A stretch of 64,000 nucleotides of DNA. Origin: Nannobrachium achirus (taxonomy: Eukaryota; Chordata; Actinopteri; Myctophiformes; Myctophidae). Positions 39,627 to 49,207 of the stretch are shown piece after piece (position 1 is the stretch's first letter; each line of letters opens with the position of its first letter). Below the pieces are notes generated by a model. That model did not search any database. It saw nothing but the letters and a program-made list of their open reading frames with translations, and had not been told where the DNA came from. The stretch covers positions 62,001 to 126,000 of the forward strand of contig OY997654.1 of the NCBI GenBank assembly GCA_963921795.1. Reading direction: 5' to 3'. A program made the translations under genes and the position numbers.

Positions 39627-42344
39627 ATGGCATATAGAATTGAGCAATCTCGGGTATCGAGAAGAGACTCATATATTAGAACAAGGTCACAGGGGCCTCC
39701 TGTGGATTCTGGTCATGGTTTTGCTCCTAATGGTCTCGTCCCTTTAAATCACCCACCTGATGACGCCACACGGCATGCAGCTAAAGTTTATTTTAAGATA
39801 ATTCAAGCCATACATCATAGGGGGGTTACAGACAGGGCAATTCACACGGGGTGTTTCCCTCCAGGGATGTCAAGACAGGTAGATAAGCTTACAGCTTTTA
39901 TCAAACCTGCAGCCCCAATAGAATCGACTAGTCGTAAAGTAGCTGTAAATACAAGGCAATGGATGCAGAACAATATGGAAATATTACAGGGTCACTATAG
40001 GCATACGATTGCCACACTGACTCAGCCGTTACAGCCACACAATCAGGAGGCTTTTGTCATAGCGATGGGATGGGCACGAAAGCGGTTTTCACATAGACTA
40101 ATGTCAACAACCTTAGACGAGGTTGCAAACACACTACATTTGCATACACGCACACAACATGAACAAGCAAACATACAACAATCCACCTTGAGAACTCAGA
40201 CACATATTGAGCCACATACACAGGCATTACATGCACCAATGGGTACATACAGAGCACATCCCAACGCTATAGACTCCTCATCTCATTTAGGCCCCCATAG
40301 AGAAGTGGAGTGGCCACGCTTAACTAGAGAAGTACGTCCTCCACTGTTACCGACACCTAGGCGGAATGAAATTGGCATTCCACCTCTGTTGCCAAATTTA
40401 AGAAGACCAGATGGTAGATCTAGATCTGGGTTTGGTCGAAGGCCTGGTCCTTCTTCCAAACGAAATTATGGCCCTGGTGGTGGATCTGATGTGGGCTCTG
40501 GGCCTAGTTCTGATTTGCATTTTGGTTCTAACGGTAGATTGAGTTTGGATGTTGACCCTAGTGCTAATCCTAATCCTATACATAGGGTGGATGGTGACTC
40601 TGTTCTTGACATGGAAATTGGCCCTGGCTCTAACCCTAACCCTAATCCTGGCCCTGACCCTGACCCTGACCCTAACCCTAACCCTAGTCTTAACCCTCAA
40701 CCTGACTCTAACCCTAAACATAACCTGGAGTCGGGTTCTGACCCTAACCCTAACCTTAAACATAACCCTAGCCCTAACCCTAACCCTAACCCTAACCCTA
40801 AACATAACCTTGAGTTGGGTTCTGACCCCAACCCTAACCTTAAACATAACCCTAGTGTTGACCTTGATCTTGGCTTGGATTTTGGTTCCATAGTGCGGGA
40901 CTCTGTGCAGGTGGTGTCTCCTCTTCCTCCCCGTCCGGTAATAGCGGGACCGTGTGAAGATCTTTTGGTAGATGTAGATGTGGGCTTGCGGGCACAGGGT
41001 CTTGGAGAACTGCCGCTGGTTGTATCAGAGCAGGCTGTTGATGTTGTAGAGGAGGTTACGGTTCCATCTGTTGCAACGATTTCTGGAACAGCACAGATCA
41101 CTCATAAGGATCCGTCCCAATCTAGAATGGGGTTAACTAAGTCCAATATTTGCTCTCTGTATTTGGGGGAACGACCGAAAGCGTTCGGTCTACTTCCCCG
41201 GGAACAGAGACCACAACCAAATAGAACGACGGTCCGTTCAGTGGTTCCTTTCCTTCCCTCTGTTTTGGAGGAGAAGGAGGATAAACTCTTAGAGGACCTT
41301 AGTGAGGAATTGGAATTGGAGAGTTCTATTCCTTCTCTTCCTCTCCCCTCTGCGACATCAACACCTATAATGGAGATACCAAGCCATAAAGGCACTTCTC
41401 CGTTTTCCCCTCAGCCTCGAAAATTGGGTTTTGATGGTACTGGGGAGATGACTAGTGTCACTGGCCCCTATAGCTCTTCTCAAAATTCTTCCTTTACTAC
41501 ACAGAGTTATTCCCAGTCTAATTCTTCCATTAATGTTTATAGATCCAGAACAGTGGGGAACTTGAGTTTGAGTAAAGTCTTATTGACCTCTCTTTCTCCA
41601 ACAGGAAGCGCCCATCGAAGGTCTGGTAATAAGAATAAAAAACAGGCAGGGGAGGTTATGATGAGCGAAACAGCTACAGCAAAAGGGTCAATCCCTGAAC
41701 AACAAAAAATATCCTCTGAACCCTCCTTTAACAGCCCAGTTCTGCCCAAAACCGACCTGTCTCTGGGGGCTTCCAATTTAGATATTATAACAGCTTCTTC
41801 TCCGTGCGTACCAACTTATCATAGAGCCAGACCGGGTAAAAAATTGGTTGACTGGAAAATCCAAATTAGGGAAAAGGTGGCTTTTTTGGGTGACAGTAAC
41901 TTGGCACGCATTCCTTCGTCTAACCGTACGGGAATTCAAATTGATAGCTATCCAGGTGCAGGTTTTCATCATATGACCAAGCTCTTTGAAATGGCAGAGT
42001 CTAATGGTGATGTGGAAACAGTTGTTATTTCGGTGGGGATTAACTGTAAAGACTTGGATGTCTTTCAGACTTCACTTAAGCAGCTGAGTGAGATGGTATT
42101 AAATGCTCGATTGGCCTTTCCGAATGCATCCATTTTTGTACCTTTGATCAATTATTCCAAATTCCTGATGCCCACGCAGAAAACTAATTTGAATCTTATT
42201 AATAATTACATTAAAGCACATTTCAACTACCTGGATTCTATTCGTTCGGAGTGTTTCAATTGTACATCTGATTCGGTTCATTGGAAACAGGGTACAGCTA
42301 AGCTTATATTTGACCATTGGTGCACACAATTGAATTTTCAATAG
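39627..42344 (+). CDS. PLE ORF1, SGNH hydrolase domain (unit 6)
   Basis: 905 codons, intact; the protein is identical to unit 2 (Val107). It could still be made even though ORF2 of the unit is broken. Confidence 0.85.
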   Translation: MAYRIEQSRVSRRDSYIRTRSQGPPVDSGHGFAPNGLVPLNHPPDDATRHAAKVYFKIIQAIHHRGVTDRAIHTGCFPPGMSRQVDKLTAFIKPAAPIESTSRKVAVNTRQWMQNNMEILQGHYRHTIATLTQPLQPHNQEAFVIAMGWARKRFSHRLMSTTLDEVANTLHLHTRTQHEQANIQQSTLRTQTHIEPHTQALHAPMGTYRAHPNAIDSSSHLGPHREVEWPRLTREVRPPLLPTPRRNEIGIPPLLPNLRRPDGRSRSGFGRRPGPSSKRNYGPGGGSDVGSGPSSDLHFGSNGRLSLDVDPSANPNPIHRVDGDSVLDMEIGPGSNPNPNPGPDPDPDPNPNPSLNPQPDSNPKHNLESGSDPNPNLKHNPSPNPNPNPNPKHNLELGSDPNPNLKHNPSVDLDLGLDFGSIVRDSVQVVSPLPPRPVIAGPCEDLLVDVDVGLRAQGLGELPLVVSEQAVDVVEEVTVPSVATISGTAQITHKDPSQSRMGLTKSNICSLYLGERPKAFGLLPREQRPQPNRTTVRSVVPFLPSVLEEKEDKLLEDLSEELELESSIPSLPLPSATSTPIMEIPSHKGTSPFSPQPRKLGFDGTGEMTSVTGPYSSSQNSSFTTQSYSQSNSSINVYRSRTVGNLSLSKVLLTSLSPTGSAHRRSGNKNKKQAGEVMMSETATAKGSIPEQQKISSEPSFNSPVLPKTDLSLGASNLDIITASSPCVPTYHRARPGKKLVDWKIQIREKVAFLGDSNLARIPSSNRTGIQIDSYPGAGFHHMTKLFEMAESNGDVETVVISVGINCKDLDVFQTSLKQLSEMVLNARLAFPNASIFVPLINYSKFLMPTQKTNLNLINNYIKAHFNYLDSIRSECFNCTSDSVHWKQGTAKLIFDHWCTQLNFQ
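40632..40853 (+). repeat. Telomere-like coding repeats (unit 6)
   Basis: Same array, five perfect CCCTAA copies. Confidence 0.9.
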
Positions 42345-43283
42345 GACATGAGCAGAACTCTGGCCCCATTTTGCAGGAGAATACAGATGTGGTCCTTTCT
42401 CTGTTGCCTACTGTTGAAGTTTTGCCATTGAACCAGCAGCCTAGTGTACTGACAGGGACCGTTCCATTGACTTCTATTACTTTTTCTCAGGTGATTCAGC
42501 CTGTTGATTTAGTGACACAGCCTCCTTCAGAAGGAGAGATTTCTCAATTGAATGAAGTGTCTGCAGTCCCTATTATTATTTCTTCGCAACCTGTGCAACC
42601 TGAGGCAGCATTGGCTTCTCCTCCGGTTGAAATATTGAATTCTCAGTCTAACATAATGAATTTATCTCGGACTTTTCGGCTCACGGCCATGCAGACTCAG
42701 GTTTTGGAGAAAGGTCTTACTTTTGTCCCGCGTCCGGAGAAACAGGACTGGGGGGAACTCAGAAGGGATACTTATAGATATCATAGACGATTGAAATTAA
42801 TTGATTATTTCCAAGATACGGTTGCGGAGGATCGGGTGCCGTTTGTTCTGCCATCTAGTTGGGAGCCTGGAAATGCCCAACTGGATGTGAGAATAAAGCG
42901 ACTTATCCAATTGGACAATCAGGCGCTTGACCATTATAATTGTCCCTCTGATAGACAGGATAATTTGACTGCACTGGAACGGGAGAGTTTAAAGGAATTG
43001 GAGAAGATCAAAAATATAATAATCAAACCAGCCGATAAAGGCTCAAAAATAGTCATACTAGATACTTTCCAATATGTTTTTGAGGCTAACAGACAACTTT
43101 CTGATGCCAGATATTATAGACCCATTACAGAAAGTATGCAGAAACAGTCACAGGTGAGATTGAGGGAAATTGTTGCTGAACTGTATCAGAGAAAATTTAC
43201 AACAGCAAGACAGAGAAATTTTCTATTTGGACCTGATGACCCTAGACCTAGGATATTTTATTTACTCCCTAAGATCCATAAGG

Positions 43284-45074
43284 TTCAGGTTCGGTTTATT
43301 AGTCAAATGCGTATCCATACAAGTACAGACAAACAATGAAATGCTTGTGCCAAGAGCACTCTCAGCCATATTGCACACAAAACAATACGACAACAACAGG
43401 TCACCCAGGACAACCCAAAAAACAACAAAACAACCATACAGTGTGACAGTGTACAGTTTAAAAACTGCGTATATTGCACATGACTACCTACGTCTCGCTT
43501 CCATCTCTTCGTTAAGCAACCTGATTGCTTGAGCATAAAAACTATTACTGAAACGGGTGGTGTGAGATTTGATGCTCTGGTAACGTTTTTTTGAAGGGAG
43601 GAGATAGAACAGGGAATGGGCGGGATGACAGCTGTCCTTTAAGATGTTCTCTGTCTTTTTCTTACAGCGTGTGTTATAGATTGTGTGTAGCTGTGGTAAT
43701 TCTGTGCCAATGATTTTGGCAGCTCTCTTCACAATTCTCTGTAACTGTTTACTGTCTTGAGCAGTCACGTTACCAAACCACACTGTTATGCATCCTGTCA
43801 ATACACTTTCTATGGTACAGCGATAGAAATTAACAAGAGCCTTGGTGCTTAGGCCAAATCTCCTGAGGCGCCGCAGAAAGTACAATCGCTGCTGCGCTTT
43901 CTTAAGGATACCTTCGCTGTTTTGAGACCATGTGAGTGAGTTTGTTATGTGAACACCCAGGAATTTGAAACTGTCCACTATGTCTACAGGTGAACCATTT
44001 ATGGTTACGGGACTGTGATTGACTTCAGATTTCCTAAAGTCAACGATGATCTCTTTTGTTTTACTAACATTTAGAGAGAGATTGTTATTCTGGCACCATA
44101 GGGTTAGCTCTTCAATTTCCCTCCTATAGGCCCTCTCATCATCGTTGGATATTAGTCCTATAACCGTGGTGTCATCTGCAAATTTGAGAATAGAATTATT
44201 TCCACACCTGGCAACACAGTCATAGGTGAACAGACTATACAACAAGGGACTGAGGCAACAGCCCTGGGGCGCTCCAGTCCTGGTCAATATCTTAGATGAA
44301 TGCTTGTTCCCTATTCGTACAGATTGTGGCCTGCCTGTCAAAAAGTCAAACAGCCAGTTGCAGATACTACTGCCCAGACCAAGACCCCTGAGTTTCAACA
44401 CAAGCTTAGATGGTACAATCGTGTTAAAGGCAGAGCTATAATCTATGAAGAGTAGTCTGACATAAGAGTTCTTATTCTCCAGATGTTTCAAGGCAATGTG
44501 TAGTGCGAGAGAAATAGCATCATCGACTGATCTATTAGCACAGTATGCAAACTGTAATGGATCAGTATTGGCAGGGATAATGTGCGTTATATGTGATATA
44601 ACCATTTTTTCCAGACACTTCATAAGAACAGAGGTCAAAGCCACAGGGCGATAATCATTAAGACAGGTGACAGGTTTTTTCTTTGCTATGGGTACAATTA
44701 TGGTTTCCTTGAAACACAACGGTACCACACACAATGACAGGGACATATTGAAAATGTCAGTAAAGACTCCCGAAAGCTGGTCAAAACACAACTTAAGGAC
44801 ACGTGAGGCAATCCCATCAGGACCGGCCGCCTTATGAGTCCCAACGCTTTTAAAAGTTTTACTCACATCTCGTTGTGTCACCTGCAGCTCCACCGCACCG
44901 GGTGTACCCCGCACCGGTGTAACTGGGTCCGTGTTGTGAGATTCAAAGCGGGCGAAAAAGTTATTCAATTCGTCCGGTAGAGAGTCCGAGGTGTTAATAA
45001 CAGCCGGCTTCGGTTTGTAATCCGTGATCGCCTGCAGCCCTCTCCACATACGCCGTGCGTCACAGCGTATGTGG
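43284..45074 (-). mobile_element. 5'-truncated L2/CR1-like LINE inserted antisense in ORF2
   Basis: The 1791-bp insert lies on the minus strand relative to the array. It contains the RT half of a LINE ORF2 and about 200 bp of 3' UTR with an AATAAA near its end (TTTATT on +, around 43297). The endonuclease half and all 5' sequence are missing, the usual result of incomplete target-primed reverse transcription. No target-site duplication is visible: the flanks ATAAG and GATCC adjoin with only a GG overlap. The final 3' bases are CGAACCTGAACC on the LINE strand. The family is judged from RT motifs only; L2 is favoured because of the DARRMWRGLQ-like start and HPAHSLF...LLPSKKRY C terminus. Confidence 0.85.
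43484..45074 (-). pseudogene. LINE ORF2 fragment: reverse transcriptase domain
   Basis: Remnant of a LINE polyprotein: about 529 residues of LINE origin ending in EEMEARRR and a stop. The open frame extends a further 34 codons upstream (to 45175) into antisense PLE sequence, so the 563-codon ORF is chimeric. In that numbering: fingers region THKAAGPDGI 113-122, motif A FIDYSSAFNT 243-252, GAPQGCCLSP 301-310, catalytic FADD 332-335, thumb-region FKFLGVHI 403-410, and C-terminal HPAHSLF 517-523 near RTTRF-type sequence. The RT reads open with no frameshift, so it is young. It lacks the apurinic endonuclease domain, so it could not mobilise itself. Confidence 0.85.
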
Positions 45075-46968
45075 ATCCAGGGACTTGGACAATACCCTAC
45101 AGAGTTCCCCCTGGTAGACCTATAGTCTCGGACTGCAGTAGTGAATATTATAATATAGCTCAATTTATAGATCATTTTCTGAATCCTCTATCTATGCTGC
45201 ATCCCAGCTATCTGAGGGATACTTATGACTTTCTGGCCAAGATCAAACCTATAGCTGTGCCCTCTGGTACATATATTTTCACTATTGACGTGGACAGCCT
45301 GTATACTAACATAGATACGGTCACGGGATTGCGGACAGTAGAGAAACTATTTCAGTCACATCCAGATAACAATAGACCAGATCAGGCACTGTTACAGCTT
45401 CTTGAACTTAGTTTGAACTGTAATGATTTTGTCTTTGATGACAAACATTATTTACAGATACGGGGTACAGCTATGGGTAAAAAATTTGCGCCAGCATATG
45501 CTAATATTTATATGGCTGAGTGGGAGAGAGAGGCTTTAGCAAAATGTCCTTTGAAACCTGTGATGTATTATAGATATCTGGATGATATTATTGGACTGTG
45601 GCCATATAGTTTACAGGATTTCGAGGCTTTTATTCAGATCCTTAACACGCATCATGCATCTATAACGGTTAAATATGAGATTCATTCAACGGAAGTTAAC
45701 TTTCTGGATACTACAGTATATTTCAATCAAATGGATTCGACACAGAAACAACTACATACTAAAGTATACTTTAAAGACACTGACACACATGCACTATTGC
45801 ATAAGCATAGTTACCATCCTAAACATACATTTCCTGGCATTGTGAAATCTCAGATCATTCGCTTTCATAGAATATGTTCATCTACACAACATTTTAATGA
45901 GGCCATACATATATTATTCACAGCTCTACGTAGGAGGGGTTATGGTAAAAGGTTTCTTCGGACAATCAAGAATAGTACATTGGTGACTCTCTTTCCCACT
46001 CGTCTGGAGCATATGGAAAGGTCCCTTGATAGTCAGGTAGATGCAGCATCGAGACAGGATCCTAACTTGAGTCCTGTAGCATCTGCTTCGGTGGGTCCTT
46101 CGATGGCCACAAGAGGTCCCCAGAGACCTTCCTCTGGTTCTACTGTGGAGATTGATTCAGTTGCACTTTTCAGGGTCACACAGGTTGCAGCGATCTCACC
46201 TTCTTTGGGGATTCATTCTCCTGAGAATGTTAGTCTCATTTCTTTGATAACAACATTTTCACATAGATTACAACCTTTACATCATACATTTAAACAGAAC
46301 TTCACAAACACACAACAAGCTTATCCTGCATTGGGTGAATATAGAATTATATCAGCTCTTAGAAAGAATAAGAATTTTGGAGATTTGTTGGTGCGGTCAG
46401 CCTTTTCATCTCTTCCAGACAGAGTGGGTGGACCATCACATACAAAACATTTTAAAGCTAGGAAGTTTATTAGAAATCCATATAGCCGTACTTCAGCTCC
46501 TATTGTTGATTCTCTGTCTCTTAACACTCCAAATATAGTTTATATCATTACCTGTACAAAATGTCAGAAGCATTATATTGGAGAGACGAAACATCCGTTA
46601 CAGGTACGACTGAAACAACATCTGAGCCAGATCCGGGGTATAACTAACCATACTACATTGTATACACATTTTCGTTCACATTCTATTTCCAGCTTAATCA
46701 TCACAGGACTAGAGTGTGGGGTGCAATGGACGAATGGACAACGAAAGCTTTTTGAACATAGATGGATAGAAAAATTTAAAACGGTAGTGCCTAATGGGCT
46801 AAATGAAAAACCATAATGAAATGTTGAGAACATATAGATGCTGGTTAATTTAGGAAAGTGTGCATTTGCAGGGAAAAGTTAGACTTGATTCCACTTTGAT
46901 AGGCTTAAGACATATGTTTATAATATCATTCACCATCCAGGTATCTTTTCATGCTCTTGTGTAAAAAA

Positions 46969-46990
46969 AATAAAAGCATGTGTTAATAAA
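46969..46990 (+). terminator. Twin polyadenylation signals (unit 6)
   Basis: Two AATAAA motifs at the usual spacing. Confidence 0.55.
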
Positions 46991-47429
46991 ATTATTCTTG
47001 GTATATTGACTTCTCTTGGTGTTTTTTTTATAGGATATCATGCTATTGTATGGTTTAAAGGGGGCTTAATTCTCCCCAGCTTTTTGGTTTCAGCTTGCTC
47101 TGGAATCAGTAATCTCCATACTCTGGGTTTTGGTTGGGGTTATTTTTTGCATGGGTATTTTGTGAGATGGCCTTCTTAAAGAGATATGGTATCCAGATGG
47201 ATGCTTTAACAATCTTGACGGTTTTTAAGGGGTTTATTGAAGACTGGTAACTATGTTAAAACATAGAATGGCTGATGATTGAGGTTAAATACATGGGGTT
47301 GATGATATTGTTTTAGTACCAATAAGCAAAATTGAAAGTTGGGCTATGACTTTAACAGTATAAGGGCATTTGGACATAAGAATGTTTTTTTTGTGAAATT
47401 CTGAGGGCTTTTTTCAGAAACATAATTAT

Positions 47430-47512
47430 AAAACATAAAATATAAAATATAAAATATAAAATATAAAATATAAAATATAAAAAATATAAAATATAAAATA
47501 TAAAATATAAAA
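47430..47512 (+). repeat. AAAATAT minisatellite (unit 6)
   Basis: Short allele, as in unit 4. Confidence 0.85.
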
Positions 47513-48686
47513 TGAAAGGGAATACATAATGGTGTATCTGATAAAATCTAAAAGGGAGTCCCGACAGGGACATAAAAACATAAAACATAACATAAAGAGA
47601 TAGAGAAATGTACAGTAGTGTTTGTTATAAACATTGTTTAGAAGTTGAAGATGGTTTAAACTATATGGTTTTAGGAATCAGCCCGAGGAACATAATTAAA
47701 ACTACAGGGTGGCCAGAAAAGTGTCCTGACGTGTATAACTTTTAGTATGAGGTTTAGCTGGTTTCAATAACTAAGGTATTCTTGACCTGGATGGAGTATG
47801 ATCATTTGGGTATGCGGTCTAGTTTTTAATGGGCTCAAGGAGTTGGACGTCCTTGCCCTGCACAGTGTCTCAGGTTTAGGTATAGTCTTATTGGTTTACA
47901 TAGTATTATTCACGTTTTTCAATGTGGCTTGGGGAGTGCTTGAGTCAAGTTTAACCAGTGTTGGCGGATGATGGAGAGCCCTTGTAGGCCAGAGCACCAG
48001 AGCAGTACACTGTCTCTTTAAGCGCAATTAGTTCATTATAAATCCTAACTTAGCGAGTGCCATGAGGGCTTCTCTGTCAGAGGTTTAACTGGTTGGACTG
48101 TTTAGGATAGTTTGGGAGTATAATACTCCCTTCTTAGTTCTGCTTACCATTTCAATGGGACTCAAATAACAGTGTTTTACTGTACCTCTAACAATAGTTT
48201 TGTAGGATTTGACTTAGGAAAGTGGAGTAGTATGACTTTAAAGTCACCTACAGCTTAATATAGGTGTATACATGTTGTATACCTATATATTTGGGGATAT
48301 GGTTTCGTTGTCCATTGGTTTATTGATATAATTAACTTGGGGTATATCTAATATCCTTCTTATGTCTTTAGAGTTGCATTGAGATACTAGGGATGCATTT
48401 TAATTATTTTCTTTTTATATATGTTTGGGTTGTTTCTTATGTTTAAAATCTTCTTTTAAATTGAATTTCATATGTTTTAGGGTTTGGGTCCTATTTTAGA
48501 TAGGTTTGTATTAATTTTCTTTCCCCGCCATTTCTAGTGGCTCCTCCCCCCTCTTTCCAGTTTCTTTCCTTTTGACCAATGGGAGCGGAGTGTGATCCGG
48601 GGTTTGCGGGGGGCTCCACCCAGGAGTTACTCCCCCCTTGCCATTGTCTATTTCAGAAGTGTTTGGTTAGGGTAGCAACTATTCCC

Positions 48687-48713
48687 CTGATGAAGCCACA
48701 GATTTGGCGAAAC
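48687..48713 (+). ncRNA. Hammerhead-like ribozyme core (unit 7)
   Basis: C-type loop. Confidence 0.5.
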
Positions 48714-49009
48714 GTTGGGTTTTATTAGAATTTTTAATTGTTTCTTTGGTTTTAAGTGGTGACGGCTCTTTTAATTCAATAAAGATTATACAGTTTTAAA
48801 ACACTACGGAGGGCCCTACAGGGGACGCTTTCACCCCGGCCTGCTGAAGCTAAAGATTAAAGTACCTTTCCTCTTCCCTGGACCCGAGTGTGTCTTCACA
48901 GAGAGCAAAAGTTGGAGTCAGACGCGACGGCTGGGACGCTGGCTGCCGCGACCTTCAAAGCTACAGAAGAACCAAGGACAGCTGAAAACCTGGGGGAGTC
49001 GATGGTTGG

Positions 49010-49095
49010 GTAAGGTCCTCCAGTTGCCAGTGGTTTATATTGTCTTTTCTTTATTGATGAAAGAAATGCACACTTAACCTTTTTTTTCCCCTTAG
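49010..49095 (+). other. Probable 5' UTR intron (unit 7)
   Basis: Both splice sites intact, 86 nt. Confidence 0.6.
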
Positions 49096-49207
49096 CATAA
49101 GGCAGTATTAGATTTGGGATAGATAAACATTCAGAATAATAGTAATAGTATTACTGATGTTATTAGACTAATACCGATATCTCAGTGTAGTTCGACTAAC
49201 ATTCATT

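Larger units (their letters stand above)
42317..46816 (+). pseudogene. PLE ORF2 interrupted by a LINE (unit 6)
   Basis: ORF2 codons 1-322 (to 43283) end right after the LLPKIHK motif; the insertion follows, and the rest resumes at 45074 in the GGATCC, running to the normal stop at 46816 with RT motifs A-E and GIY-YIG intact. The 5' part reads into the insertion and stops at 43339 (340 codons). Private replacements versus the other copies: V83A, I295T, S347Y, P712S, L890F. Neither part alone would be a working reverse transcriptase; the 3' part keeps a complete endonuclease domain but has no ORF2 start. Confidence 0.93.
38969..48549 (+). mobile_element. Array unit 6 (7790 bp plus a 1791-bp LINE insertion)
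   Basis: ORF1 intact, ORF2 split by an antisense LINE. Variants: A in the hammerhead-like loop, V107 in ORF1. It has more private changes than any other unit, in ORF2 (five replacements) and the spacer (A for C near 47142, G for C near 47867). Confidence 0.9.
46817..48549 (+). other. 3' non-coding region and spacer of unit 6
   Basis: Same layout as unit 4, with private substitutions near 47142 and 47867. No gene seen. Confidence 0.7.

Noticed and set aside
43170-43532. 120-codon frame across the left LINE junction
   Set aside because: Chimera of an ORF2 shadow frame and antisense LINE 3' UTR; no domain.
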